Assembly (NCBI RefSeq): GCF_004341205.1
Contig: NZ_SLUL01000001.1
Span: 1-64,000 of the forward strand
Source of the DNA: Thermolongibacillus altinsuensis
GTDB taxonomy: Bacteria; Bacillota; Bacilli; Bacillales; Anoxybacillaceae
Length of the DNA stretch: 64,000 nt
Direction of reading: 5' to 3'
Shown here: positions 55,511 through 64,000 of the stretch, in pieces
Numbering within the stretch: position 1 is the first letter of the stretch
Layout of the letters: every line of letters begins with the position of its first letter
Notes under the pieces: generated by a model
Database searches by the model: none
Told to the model about the DNA's origin: nothing
Seen by the model: only the letters and a program-made list of their open reading frames with translations
Translations under genes and position numbers: made by a program

Positions 55511-55740
55511 TTCGTGTTTTACTATTTGCCCATTTAAAAGAACAATTCAATCGTCAGGAACTCATTTTTCCTCACCAAGAAATAACCGTTCGTCAACTGC
55601 GCGAAGAACTGGAAAAAAACTATTCGCTCTCATCCGTTTCTTCGATCATGATTGCGGTGAACGAAGAATTTGCAACTGATGAGGAAATCATTCGGGAAGG
55701 GGATGTCGTCGCTCTGATCCCCCCGGTGAGTGGAGGATGA
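55507..55740 (+). CDS. moaD: Molybdopterin synthase sulfur carrier subunit MoaD
   Basis: A 77-residue ubiquitin-like protein ending in Gly-Gly (PPVSGG), the site of adenylylation by the MoeB-like protein and of thiocarboxylate formation. The start overlaps the moaE stop; an earlier in-frame ATG inside moaE has no ribosome site. Confidence 0.94.
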   Translation: MIRVLLFAHLKEQFNRQELIFPHQEITVRQLREELEKNYSLSSVSSIMIAVNEEFATDEEIIREGDVVALIPPVSGG

Positions 55741-55744
55741 AAAA

Positions 55745-56230
55745 ATGAAATTAACCCATTTAAACGAGCAAGGACGAGCGAAGATGGTCGATATTTCCGA
55801 TAAAAGCGAAACGGTTCGTACCGCACATGCGGTCTCAAGCGTCATCGTTTCTAAAGAAGTGTATGAAAAAATAACAAACGCGCAAATCGAAAAAGGCGAT
55901 GTTTTAGCGGTTGCACAAGTGGCTGGCATTATGGCGGCGAAACGAACCGCCGATTTGATTCCGATGTGCCATCCCATTTCTTTAACAGGTGTAGATATTC
56001 AATTTCAATGGCGATGTCAGGAAGAGCGCTATGAATTAATGATCGATACGTTTGTAAAAACGAAAGGGAGCACAGGAGTGGAGATGGAAGCGCTAACCGC
56101 CGCTTCGATTTGTGCGTTAACGATTTACGATATGTGCAAAGCGATTGATAAAGGGATTATCATCGGACCAACGTATTTAGTAGAAAAAACAGGCGGAAAA
56201 AGCGGGAATTTTAAGCGCCAAGAGGTGTAA
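55745..56230 (+). CDS. moaC: Cyclic pyranopterin monophosphate synthase MoaC
   Basis: A 161-residue enzyme that converts the MoaA product to cPMP. Conserved residues are in [39 protein letters not shown] and DMCKAIDKG. Start 55745 follows GTGGAGGATG and lies four bases after moaD. Confidence 0.96.
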   Translation: MKLTHLNEQGRAKMVDISDKSETVRTAHAVSSVIVSKEVYEKITNAQIEKGDVLAVAQVAGIMAAKRTADLIPMCHPISLTGVDIQFQWRCQEERYELMIDTFVKTKGSTGVEMEALTAASICALTIYDMCKAIDKGIIIGPTYLVEKTGGKSGNFKRQEV

Positions 56231-56233
56231 CCA

Positions 56234-57244
56234 ATGGAGCGATATTCACGACAAATTCTTTTTTCGCCGATTGGCGAAGAAGGACAGAAAAAAATTCGCA
56301 GCAAACATGTGCTCATTGTCGGAGTTGGCGCGCTTGGGTCTGCAACTGCCGAATTGTTGACGCGGGCAGGGGTCGGAAAATTAACGATTGTTGATCGCGA
56401 CTATGTGGATTGGACAAATTTGCAAAGACAAACGCTATACTGCGAACAAGATGCCGAAAGCGGATTGCCAAAAGCGATTGCAGCAAAACAGCGATTAGAA
56501 GCGATCAATCATGATGTGGAAATACGTGCGTTTGTCATGGATGCCGATGATGAACCATTCGTTTCGATCTTTGAACAAGGTGTCGATGTCGTGATCGATG
56601 GAACCGATAACTTTGAAACGCGGTTTCTAATCAATGATTTAGCTCAAAAATATAACGTTCCTTGGATTTATGGAGCTTGCGTCGGAAGTTACGGCTTATC
56701 GTTTGCGATGATCCCTGGAAAAACGCCTTGTTTTCGCTGCTTGGTTCATCATTTGCCTTCTTATCATATGACATGTGACAACATTGGCATTATTGCACCG
56801 ACGGTTCAGATGGTCGCTTCTTATCAAACAGCAGAAGCGCTCAAAATTTTAGTTGAAGATGAACGAGCGATTCGGGATTCTCTCGTTGTGTTTGATTTAT
56901 GGAAAAATGAACATCGTTTTCTGAAAGTGAACAAATTAAAAAATAAGCAATGTCCTTCTTGCGGAGAGCATCGATCGTATCCATCGCTTCAAGAACCAAA
57001 AGCAAAAATGGCCGTTTTATGCGGAAGAGAAACGGTGCAAATTCGCCATCCTCATTCGTTTGATTTAAAGGAAATGGCGCAACAAATCAAAGCAAGCGGA
57101 CAAAAAGTACAATACAATGATTATTTAATGATCACCGAATTAGAAGGGCATCGCACGGTTTTGTTTGCGGACGGAAGAATGCTCATTCATGGCACAAAAG
57201 ATTTAATGGATGCGCGCTCCTTGTATCAAAAATATTTTGCTTAA
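56234..57244 (+). CDS. moeB: MoeB/ThiF/HesA-type sulfur-carrier adenylyltransferase
   Basis: A 336-residue E1-like enzyme that adenylylates the C-terminal Gly of MoaD. ATP-binding GVGALGS near residue 30, the RNLQRQ-type turn (DWTNLQRQ), GTDNFETRFLINDL, and two Cys pairs (CFRC, CPSC) for a structural zinc. The C-terminal 85 residues (after about 250) are not a rhodanese domain; they form a small unassigned extension. ThiS might also be a substrate, but the moa context favours MoaD. Confidence 0.9.
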   Translation: MERYSRQILFSPIGEEGQKKIRSKHVLIVGVGALGSATAELLTRAGVGKLTIVDRDYVDWTNLQRQTLYCEQDAESGLPKAIAAKQRLEAINHDVEIRAFVMDADDEPFVSIFEQGVDVVIDGTDNFETRFLINDLAQKYNVPWIYGACVGSYGLSFAMIPGKTPCFRCLVHHLPSYHMTCDNIGIIAPTVQMVASYQTAEALKILVEDERAIRDSLVVFDLWKNEHRFLKVNKLKNKQCPSCGEHRSYPSLQEPKAKMAVLCGRETVQIRHPHSFDLKEMAQQIKASGQKVQYNDYLMITELEGHRTVLFADGRMLIHGTKDLMDARSLYQKYFA

Positions 57245-57257
57245 GGAAGGAGGCAGC

Positions 57258-57950
57258 ATGATGTCGAATATATTAAGCAAAAAACACTTCGAACAATTAA
57301 AAAACTTAGCGTATAAGACCGCCAAAGTAAAAAAAGGAACGTTTTTATTTCAAGAAGGGCAAGTGGGCGAGAACTTTTTTGTTGTGCTGTCTGGAAAATT
57401 TCAAATCAGCAAATTTTCCGGTGACGGAAAAGAGCTTTGTTTACGGTTGTGCGGACCGAATGCGGTCATTGGGGAATTGATGATCTTCTCCGATAACGGA
57501 CGATATTTGTTTAACGGTCGAGCATTGGAAGATAGCGAAGTGCTCGTCATTAAAAACGAGTCGATTGAAAAAGAGCTGCTCGCGAATCCGGAATTTGCGG
57601 TGGAATTTTTAAAAATGATGACCGATCATTTTCGAAAACAACATACGAAATTTCGCGATCTCGTATTGTATGGAAAAAAAGGGGCGCTTTACTCTACCCT
57701 TATCCGCATGGCCAATAGTTATGGCGTGCAAACGAGCGATGGCATTTTGTTAGATGTTCCGGTTACTCACCAAGATTTAGCGAATTTCAGTTCGACATCG
57801 CGTGAAAGTGTGAATCGTGAATTGAACGCATTGAAAAGTAAAGGGATCGTTTCCTTTAAAGGGCGGAAAATTATTATTCATAGTTTAGATTATTTAAAGC
57901 GGCAAATTAATTGTGAAAGCTGTCCTTCGTCATACTGTAACATCGAGTGA
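57258..57950 (+). CDS. fnr: Fnr, oxygen-sensing anaerobic regulator (Bacillus type)
   Basis: A 230-residue Crp/Fnr activator: N-terminal effector domain, dimer helix (about 120-150) and winged HTH with FSSTSRESVNRELNALKSKG. The C-terminus has CESCPSSYC (Cys219, Cys222, Cys227), the same CxxCx4C spacing that binds the [4Fe-4S] cluster in B. subtilis Fnr, and Asp134 in KFRDLVLYG is the likely fourth ligand. It is the presumed activator of the TGTGA-N6-TCACA boxes in this island. Placed at the end of the moeA-moeB unit, so it is probably made with it. Confidence 0.94.
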   Translation: MMSNILSKKHFEQLKNLAYKTAKVKKGTFLFQEGQVGENFFVVLSGKFQISKFSGDGKELCLRLCGPNAVIGELMIFSDNGRYLFNGRALEDSEVLVIKNESIEKELLANPEFAVEFLKMMTDHFRKQHTKFRDLVLYGKKGALYSTLIRMANSYGVQTSDGILLDVPVTHQDLANFSSTSRESVNRELNALKSKGIVSFKGRKIIIHSLDYLKRQINCESCPSSYCNIE

Positions 57951-57985
57951 AAATGTCAATCGATATTCATTTTTTGATTGAATGA

Positions 57986-58001
57986 TGTGATGCGCATCAC
58001 A
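57986..58001 (+). promoter_or_regulatory. Fnr-type box of the hemerythrin gene (perfect palindrome)
   Basis: TGTGATGCGCATCACA is a perfect 16-bp palindrome. A TACAAT -10 at 58024-58029 puts its centre about -42. Confidence 0.9.
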
Positions 58002-58065
58002 CAAGCCCGTGCGCATTCTCCTGTACAATAAACATGTAAATAGTAAAAGGAAAGAGGGAGAAACG

Positions 58066-58593
58066 ATGGAATTTTCACCATGCAGCATCATTGGAGACGG
58101 AGAAGTTGAATTATGTCCGCCTTTACAACGGTTAAAAGAAGAACACGGACCGTTAAATGAAAAAAAATACGCGTTATTTGTTGCCGCACAAAAAATTTAT
58201 AACGGGGAAGAAGAAAATGTGCTCGAAGCGCTCGTTCGTTTACGCGAAAATGTGCAGCAATTTTTACAAGAGCTCGATCCTCATTCTCGTCGCGAAGAAG
58301 ATGTTCTTTTCCCTATGATGGTTCGATACATCGGCAGAGAATCTGGACCGATTGCGGTGATGGAATATGAACATCATGAAGCGAAAGAAAACATCTCGAC
58401 GTTCTTAAAGAAAACGGAAACGATTGACATCCATGAGGCGAGAGAACTCGCTTCCTATGTGATGAACGCTTATATGATTTTAACCGATCATTTTACGAAA
58501 GAAGAATGCGTTCTTTTCCCGATGGCAGAAAAGCTATTATCATCTGAAGAAAAAGAAGAACTTGCGAAAAAAATGAACGAAATAGAAGGCTGA
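58066..58593 (+). CDS. Hemerythrin-like di-iron domain protein
   Basis: A 175-residue four-helix protein with putative iron ligands: His in EEHGPLNEKK, His/Glu in DPHSRREEDVLFPMM, HHEAKENI, and HFTKEECVLFPMAEK. It lacks the DUF542 domain of Ric. An Fnr box upstream and position ahead of narG suggest a role in NO or oxygen handling or iron storage for nitrate respiration; this is inferred. Start 58066 follows AGAGGGAG. Confidence 0.87.
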   Translation: MEFSPCSIIGDGEVELCPPLQRLKEEHGPLNEKKYALFVAAQKIYNGEEENVLEALVRLRENVQQFLQELDPHSRREEDVLFPMMVRYIGRESGPIAVMEYEHHEAKENISTFLKKTETIDIHEARELASYVMNAYMILTDHFTKEECVLFPMAEKLLSSEEKEELAKKMNEIEG

Positions 58594-58617
58594 CTAATGA
58601 TTTAGTCGGCCTTTTTT
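58586..58617 (+). terminator. Terminator after the hemerythrin gene
   Basis: An 11-bp stem with one G-T pair (58586-58596 with 58603-58613) followed by T residues. Confidence 0.85.
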
Positions 58618-58652
58618 ATATATTTCGACATATTTGTGACAACGGCAAAATA

Positions 58653-58668
58653 TGTGAGGTAGCTCATA
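58653..58668 (+). promoter_or_regulatory. Fnr-type box of the nar operon
   Basis: TGTGAGGTAGCTCATA, with one deviation from the palindrome. A TATAGT -10 at 58690-58695 places its centre at -41.5. Confidence 0.83.
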
Positions 58669-58734
58669 TTTATTTATGTTCAGCCTCTTTATAGTTAGGT
58701 TTAGAAGGAATCAGAGAATAAAGGAGTGAGCGAT

Positions 58735-61700
58735 GTGAAGGAAAAATCACCATTGTTCAAGCGTTTAAAATATGTAAAGCCGATTGAACGACATGCGAAC
58801 GATCATAGCGAAGTGACATATGGAGATCGCGACTGGGAAAATGTGTATCGAAGAAGATGGCAACATGATAAAGTCGTTCGCTCGACACATGGAGTAAACT
58901 GTACAGGTTCATGCAGTTGGAACATTTACGTAAAAGATGGAATCGTCACGTGGGAAGGACAGAAGCTGGATTATCCAACAACAGGGCCGGATATGCCTGA
59001 TTTTGAGCCGCGTGGTTGCCCGCGTGGTGCAAGCTTCTCATGGTATATTTATAGCCCGCTTCGCGTGAAATATCCGTATGTGCGCGGTGTCCTTTTAAAT
59101 ATGTGGCGCGAAGCGTTAAAAGAACATAAAAATCCGCTTGAAGCATGGAAAAGCATCGTCGAAAACCCAGAAAAGGCGAAGCGCTATAAACAAGCGCGCG
59201 GAAAAGGCGGATTTGTACGGGCTGAATGGGATGAAGTGCTAAACCTTATTGCGACTTCCTTGCTTTATACCGTCATCAAATACGGACCAGACCGCAACGT
59301 TGGGTTCTCGCCAATTCCAGCGATGTCGATGATCAGTCACGCAGCAGGTGCGCGATTCATGTCGCTCATGGGCGGTCCGATTTTAAGCTTCTATGATTGG
59401 TATGCGGATTTACCTCCAGCGTCTCCGCAAATTTGGGGCGATCAAACAGATGTACCGGAAAGCAGTGACTGGTACAATTCCGGTTATATCATTACATGGG
59501 GTTCAAACGTTCCGATGACGCGTACACCAGATGCCCACTTCCTAGCAGAAGTGCGCTATAAAGGAACAAAAGTTGTGTCCATCAGCCCAGATTTTGCAGA
59601 ATCGACGAAGCTTGCCGACGATTGGATGAGCGTTAAGCAAGGAACAGACGGGGCGCTAGCGATGGCAATGGGCCATGTCATTTTAAAAGAATTTTATGTT
59701 GATCGGCAAGTCGATTATTTCATCAACTATGTGAAACAGTACACAGACTTCCCGTTCCTTGTCACATTGAAAAAGCAAGAAAATGGCCAATTTATCGCGG
59801 ATCGTTTCCTTAATGCGAACGATATCGGACGAAAAACAACGAACGGCGAGTGGAAGCCGGCGCTTTGGAACGACAAAACCAACACATTTGCGATTCCAAA
59901 CGGAACGATTGGTTCGCGTTGGGAAGATAAAGGAAAATGGAATTTGCATATGGTTGACGAAGAAACAAACGAATCCATTGATCCACGGCTTTCGCTTTTA
60001 GGAATCGAAGATGAAATTGTAACGATTCAAATTCCGTATTTCTCTCATGAGGGAAATCAAATTTTAGAACGCGCCGTTCCGATGAAGAAAGTTCAAACGG
60101 AAACAGGTGAATTGTACGTTACAACGGTGTACGATTTAGTGCTTGCCAATTACGGCGTCGATCGCGGAATCGGTGGAAATGTTGCCAAAACATTCGATGA
60201 TGCGATTCCATTCACTCCGGCATGGCAAGAAAGCATTACAGGAGTCAAACGTGAACTCGTCATTAAAATTGCGCGCGAGTTTGCTCAAAATGCAATCGAT
60301 ACAAAAGGCCGTTCAATGATTATCGTCGGAGCAGGAATTAACCATTGGTTTAACTCCGATACGATTTATCGCGCCGTTTTAAATCTTGTCTTATTCGTTG
60401 GAGCACAAGGGGTCAACGGTGGCGGCTGGGCACATTACGTTGGTCAAGAAAAATTGCGGCCAGTTGAGGGGTGGCAAACGATTGCGATGGCGCGCGACTG
60501 GCAAATGCCTCCGAAGTTGCAAAACGGTACATCTTTCTATTACTTTGCAACGGACCAATGGCGCTATGAAGATACACCAGTCGGTCAACTTGTATCGCCG
60601 CTTGTGAAAGAAGCACGTTATCAACATTATGCGGATTACAACGTGCTTGCGGCACGATTGGGTTGGCTTCCGTCTTATCCGACATTTGAGAAAAACGGAA
60701 TCGATCTTTACAACGAAGCGGTTGCTTCTGGAGCGAAAACGCCGGAGGAAATCGGAAAATACATCGCTCAGCAATTGAAAGAGAAGAAGTTGCGCTTTGC
60801 GATTGAAGATCCAGATAACGAGAAAAACTTCCCGAGAAACTTAATTGTATGGCGTGCGAACTTAATTTCAAGTTCCGGAAAAGGACATGAATATTTCTTA
60901 AAGCACTTGCTTGGAACAACCCACGGTTTAATGAACGACGACAAAGATAGCTTGCGTCCGGAAGAAATTCAATGGCGCGATGAAGCTCCGGAAGGAAAAT
61001 TAGATTTATTAATTAACTTAGATTTCCGGATGGCTGGAACGGCATTATATTCGGATATCGTATTGCCGGCGGCTACTTGGTATGAAAAACATGATTTAAG
61101 CAGCACAGACATGCATCCGTTTATTCATCCGTTTAATCCAGCGATTGAGGTGCCGTGGGAAGCGCGTTCAGACTGGGATATTTTTAAATCTCTTGCTGAA
61201 GCGGTATCGAAATTAGCGGAAGAAATTGGCATGGGGCCTGTCAAAGAAGTTGTCGCGACGCCGATTCTTCATGATACGCCGCAAGAATTGGCCCAGCCAT
61301 TAGGAAAAGTAAAAGACTGGAGCAAAGGCGAATGTGAGCCAATCCCAGGAAAAACCATGCCGCAAATCCATGTCGTTGAACGCGATTATACGAAAATTTT
61401 TGAAAAGATGACGGCGCTTGGACCAAATGTCGTGAAAGCTCCTTACGGCGTGAAAGGAATGACATGGTCGGTTGAAGAGGAATATGAAAAATTGAAAAAA
61501 ACGCTAGGGACCGTGAGCGGTGCTTCCGTTGCGAACGGCTGTCCAGACATTAGCGAAGCGAAAAAGGTAGCGGAAGCCATTTTAACTCTTTCATCGACAA
61601 CAAACGGACGTGTTGCTGTCAAAGCATGGGAGTCGCTTGAAAAGAAAACAAATTTGCGCTTAAAAGATTTAGCAGCCGAGCGAGAAGAAGAATGCTTTAC

Positions 61701-62418
61701 ATTTGAGCAAATTACAGCGCAGCCAAAAACCGTCATCACTTCTCCAGCATTCAGCGGTTCGGAAAAAGGCGGCCGACGTTATTCGCCGTTTACAACGAAC
61801 GTTGAACGACTCATCCCATGGCGCACGTTAACCGGCCGTCAATCGTTCTATGTGGATCACGAGTTAATGCAAGAGTTTGGAGAAACGATGGCAACATTTA
61901 AACCGATTTTACAGCATAAGCCGTTTAAGAAAAATCGTCCGGAAATCGAAGGAAAAGAAATCACATTAAACTATTTAACACCGCATAACAAATGGTCCGT
62001 TCATAGCATGTATTTTGATTCGCAACCGATGCTGACGTTATTCCGCGGCGGACCAACCATTTGGTTAAACAAAGACGATGCAAAAGAAGCAGGCATTCAA
62101 GATAACGACTGGATTGAATGCTTCAACCGTAACGGTGTTGTCGTTGCGCGTGCCGTTGTTTCGCATCGCATACCTAGAGGAATGGCGTTTATGCACCATG
62201 CGCAAGATCGCCATATTAACGTTCCTGGTTCGAAATTAACGAATAATCGCGGCGGTACGCACAATAGCCCTACTCGGATTCATGTCAAACCAACTCATAT
62301 GATCGGCGGATATGCGCAGCTCAGTTACGGATTTAACTACTATGGTCCAACCGGAAACCAACGCGACTTGAATGTCATCATTCGTAAGTTGAAGGAGGTT
62401 GATTGGCTTGAAGATTAA
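58735..62418 (+). CDS. narG: Respiratory nitrate reductase alpha subunit NarG
   Basis: A 1227-residue Mo-bis-MGD enzyme that reduces nitrate to nitrite at the membrane. The N-terminal [4Fe-4S] (FS0) ligands are His52, Cys56, Cys60 and Cys95, the His-coordinated pattern special to NarG. Further conserved segments are WGSNVPMTRTPDAHF, MSMISHAAGARFM and the C-terminal molybdopterin-binding region around HNKWSVHSMYFD. No Tat signal with a cleavage site is evident. The GTG at 58735 lies eight bases after AAAGGAG and is preferred to the GTG at 58726. Overlaps narH by eleven bases. Confidence 0.97.
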   Translation: MKEKSPLFKRLKYVKPIERHANDHSEVTYGDRDWENVYRRRWQHDKVVRSTHGVNCTGSCSWNIYVKDGIVTWEGQKLDYPTTGPDMPDFEPRGCPRGASFSWYIYSPLRVKYPYVRGVLLNMWREALKEHKNPLEAWKSIVENPEKAKRYKQARGKGGFVRAEWDEVLNLIATSLLYTVIKYGPDRNVGFSPIPAMSMISHAAGARFMSLMGGPILSFYDWYADLPPASPQIWGDQTDVPESSDWYNSGYIITWGSNVPMTRTPDAHFLAEVRYKGTKVVSISPDFAESTKLADDWMSVKQGTDGALAMAMGHVILKEFYVDRQVDYFINYVKQYTDFPFLVTLKKQENGQFIADRFLNANDIGRKTTNGEWKPALWNDKTNTFAIPNGTIGSRWEDKGKWNLHMVDEETNESIDPRLSLLGIEDEIVTIQIPYFSHEGNQILERAVPMKKVQTETGELYVTTVYDLVLANYGVDRGIGGNVAKTFDDAIPFTPAWQESITGVKRELVIKIAREFAQNAIDTKGRSMIIVGAGINHWFNSDTIYRAVLNLVLFVGAQGVNGGGWAHYVGQEKLRPVEGWQTIAMARDWQMPPKLQNGTSFYYFATDQWRYEDTPVGQLVSPLVKEARYQHYADYNVLAARLGWLPSYPTFEKNGIDLYNEAVASGAKTPEEIGKYIAQQLKEKKLRFAIEDPDNEKNFPRNLIVWRANLISSSGKGHEYFLKHLLGTTHGLMNDDKDSLRPEEIQWRDEAPEGKLDLLINLDFRMAGTALYSDIVLPAATWYEKHDLSSTDMHPFIHPFNPAIEVPWEARSDWDIFKSLAEAVSKLAEEIGMGPVKEVVATPILHDTPQELAQPLGKVKDWSKGECEPIPGKTMPQIHVVERDYTKIFEKMTALGPNVVKAPYGVKGMTWSVEEEYEKLKKTLGTVSGASVANGCPDISEAKKVAEAILTLSSTTNGRVAVKAWESLEKKTNLRLKDLAAEREEECFTFEQITAQPKTVITSPAFSGSEKGGRRYSPFTTNVERLIPWRTLTGRQSFYVDHELMQEFGETMATFKPILQHKPFKKNRPEIEGKEITLNYLTPHNKWSVHSMYFDSQPMLTLFRGGPTIWLNKDDAKEAGIQDNDWIECFNRNGVVVARAVVSHRIPRGMAFMHHAQDRHINVPGSKLTNNRGGTHNSPTRIHVKPTHMIGGYAQLSYGFNYYGPTGNQRDLNVIIRKLKEVDWLED

Positions 62419-63880
62419 AGCGCAAATCGGCATGGTGATGAATTTAGATAAATGTATCGGCTGCCACACATGCAGCGTTACATGCAAAAACACCTGGACA
62501 AACCGTCCAGGTGCTGAATATATGTATTTCAACAATGTTGAAACAAAACCTGGAATCGGTTATCCGAAAAAATGGGAAGATCAAGAAAAATATAAAGGCG
62601 GCTGGGAATTAAAAAACGGTGAATTGCAACTAAAATCAGGTTCGAAAGCGAACCGGCTATTGAACTTATTTTACAATCCGAACTTACCGACGATTGATGA
62701 TTATTATGAGCCTTGGAACTACGATTACGAAACATTAACCAACAGCCCGGAGAAAAAACATCAGCCTGTGGCGCGTCCAAAATCGGCATTAACAGGCGAA
62801 TTTATGGAATTAAAATGGGGACCGAACTGGGAAGATGACTTAGCAGGTGCTCACGTAACTGCGTTAGAAGACCCAAACGTCGCAAAAATGGAAAATTCAA
62901 TTAAGACCGAATTTGAAAATGTATTCATGATGTACTTGCCGCGCATTTGTGAACATTGTATCAACCCGCCTTGCGTGTCGAGCTGCCCATCAGGCGCGAT
63001 GTATAAACGCGATGAAGACGGAATTGTTCTCGTTGACCAAAATGCATGCCGCGCTTGGCGCTATTGCGTATCGAGCTGTCCGTACAAAAAAGTTTATTTT
63101 AACTGGCAAACGAGCAAAGCCGAAAAGTGTACGCTTTGTTTCCCAAGACTCGAAGCGGGAATGCCAACGATTTGTTCGGAAACTTGCGTTGGCCGAGTGC
63201 GGTATCTCGGCGTGATGTTATACGATGCCGATCAAGTAAAAGAAGCGGCAAGCGTAACGGATGAAAAAAGTTTATATGAGGCGCAATTATCGATTTTCTT
63301 AAATCCAAACGACCCTGAAGTCATTCAAAAAGCAAAGGAAGAAGGCATTCCGCATCAATGGATCGAAGCTGCACAAAAATCGCCGATTTATAAAATGATT
63401 GTCGACTGGAAAATTGCGCTTCCGCTTCATCCAGAATATCGAACGCTGCCAATGGTTTGGTATATTCCGCCGCTTAGCCCGATTACAAACATGATTGAAG
63501 GAAAAGGAAGCGAAGCGCATGAATACGATATTTTCCCTGCGATCGATCAAATGCGCATTCCAATTGAATATTTAGCGAATTTGCTAACCGCGGGGGATCA
63601 ACATCATATTCGCACAGTTTTGAAAAAAATGGCGGCCATGCGCATTTATATGAGAGCGGTGCAAACGAATCAAACACCGAATATCGAGATGATTCAATCG
63701 CTTGGATTAAGCGCGAAAGATATTGAAGAAATGTATCGTTTGCTAGCCATTGCGAAATACCATGATCGTTTTGTCATTCCAGCATCTCATCGCGAACAAG
63801 TGGCCGACTTATATGCGGAACAAGGTATATGTGGTTTATCGTTTGCTGGGGGACCAGGCTCTTGCGGCACACTTTCATAA
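62408..63880 (+). CDS. narH: Respiratory nitrate reductase beta subunit NarH
   Basis: A 490-residue ferredoxin-like electron-transfer subunit. Four Cys clusters are visible: CIGCHTCSVTC (16-26), CEHCINPPCVSSC, CRAWRYCVSSC (the Trp replacing a Cys, giving the [3Fe-4S] centre), and CTLCFPRLEAGMPTICSETC. It passes electrons from NarI to NarG. The TTG at 62408 gives MKIKAQIG, matching the Bacillus NarH start, and is eight bases after AAGGAGGT. Confidence 0.96.
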   Translation: MKIKAQIGMVMNLDKCIGCHTCSVTCKNTWTNRPGAEYMYFNNVETKPGIGYPKKWEDQEKYKGGWELKNGELQLKSGSKANRLLNLFYNPNLPTIDDYYEPWNYDYETLTNSPEKKHQPVARPKSALTGEFMELKWGPNWEDDLAGAHVTALEDPNVAKMENSIKTEFENVFMMYLPRICEHCINPPCVSSCPSGAMYKRDEDGIVLVDQNACRAWRYCVSSCPYKKVYFNWQTSKAEKCTLCFPRLEAGMPTICSETCVGRVRYLGVMLYDADQVKEAASVTDEKSLYEAQLSIFLNPNDPEVIQKAKEEGIPHQWIEAAQKSPIYKMIVDWKIALPLHPEYRTLPMVWYIPPLSPITNMIEGKGSEAHEYDIFPAIDQMRIPIEYLANLLTAGDQHHIRTVLKKMAAMRIYMRAVQTNQTPNIEMIQSLGLSAKDIEEMYRLLAIAKYHDRFVIPASHREQVADLYAEQGICGLSFAGGPGSCGTLS

Positions 63881-63896
63881 TAAGGAGATGATGGCA

Positions 63897-64000
63897 ATGG
63901 ATTACGCCCATGCACAAACGGTGTTTCAAGTCATTTCATATTTATTGTCTTATCCGGATGAGCAGTGGAGAGAAGGGCTTGACGATTGCATGGACATAAT
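63897..64000 (+). CDS. narJ: NarJ, nitrate reductase assembly chaperone (5' part only)
   Basis: The window ends 104 bases into this gene. The visible 34 residues (MDYAHAQTVFQVISYLLSYPDEQW...) match the start of NarJ/NarW chaperones, which insert the Mo cofactor into NarG. The start at 63897 follows TAAGGAG by nine bases; ATG codons at 63888 and 63891 are closer to it. narI would be expected next. Confidence 0.88.
   Translation, partial: MDYAHAQTVFQVISYLLSYPDEQWREGLDDCMDI

Noticed and set aside
58634-58650. TTTGTGACAACGGCAAAA near narG as a second Fnr box
   Set aside because: Only the TGTGA half is present and there is no matching TCACA at the right distance.
60391-60919. Long leftward frames inside narG
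   Set aside because: The opposite strand encodes conserved NarG sequence; these frames come from codon bias.

Overview
This window reads as chromosome of a moderately thermophilic, facultatively anaerobic Bacillaceae (Anoxybacillus / Parageobacillus / Geobacillus type). Gene order in the first 40 kb follows the Bacillus subtilis yqi-yqj region (yqzF, bkd operon, art, yqjA, mce, pccB, gnd, zwf, rnz, namA, proI, yqjP, yqjQ). Shine-Dalgarno sequences are strong, GTG and TTG starts are common, and the proteins match Bacillus families closely. No rRNA, tRNA, CRISPR array or intact transposase gene was seen.

Region 1 (1-10.7 kb): sigma-54 activator BkdR and the branched-chain 2-oxo acid operon ptb-bcd-buk-lpdV-bkdAA-bkdAB-bkdB, behind a textbook -24/-12 promoter. 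Val, Leu and Ile are converted to branched acyl-CoA and then to acyl phosphate and acid. Region 2 (11-24.5 kb): a MaoC-like protein; methylmalonyl-CoA mutase small and large subunits with the MeaB GTPase; an arginine-type ABC transporter behind a candidate ARG box; YqjA; an L,D-transpeptidase; a 31-residue Prli42-like protein; methylmalonyl-CoA epimerase and the carboxyltransferase; and an M20 peptidase. With the bkd operon this gives most of a route from Val/Ile through propionyl-CoA to succinyl-CoA. Region 3 (24.5-38.3 kb): CheW-like protein, 6PG and G6P dehydrogenases, an EndoQ-like nuclease, a cyclase-family hydrolase, RNase Z, a nucleoside uptake and salvage group (CNT transporter with a perfect cre site, deoC, cdd), NamA, ProI behind a proline T-box, YqjP and YqjQ.

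Region 4 (38.3-64 kb) is an anaerobic nitrogen-oxide island: CDGSH protein, radical SAM/SPASM protein, Ric (Fe-S repair), an operon of two DUF2249 proteins, a haem-copper-oxidase-I-like membrane protein and a DUF59 factor, a Crp/Fnr regulator, quinol NO reductase, a third DUF2249 protein, NarK, ModABC, the molybdenum cofactor genes (moaA-moaB-mobA, moeA-mobB-moaE-moaD-moaC-moeB-like), Fnr with its C-terminal cysteine cluster, a hemerythrin protein and narGH(J). Eleven TGTGA-N6-TCAYA/TCACT boxes precede its transcription units, most at the -41.5 position relative to a recognisable -10. The island therefore looks like one co-regulated module for nitrate reduction, NO removal, Mo-cofactor supply and Fe-S repair. 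No nitrite reductase (nirK/nirS) or nosZ is present in the window.

The most unusual items are: (i) a dispersed ~200-bp cloverleaf-like repeat present twice (about 10.75 and 32.72 kb), with compensatory stem changes and hairpin loops that are reverse complements of each other between the copies; (ii) the regulated DUF2249/membrane/DUF59 operon, whose DUF2249 proteins look like TusA-type folds without the catalytic Cys; (iii) very small genes, including a 31-aa membrane protein and a 47-aa CxxC/CxxC protein.
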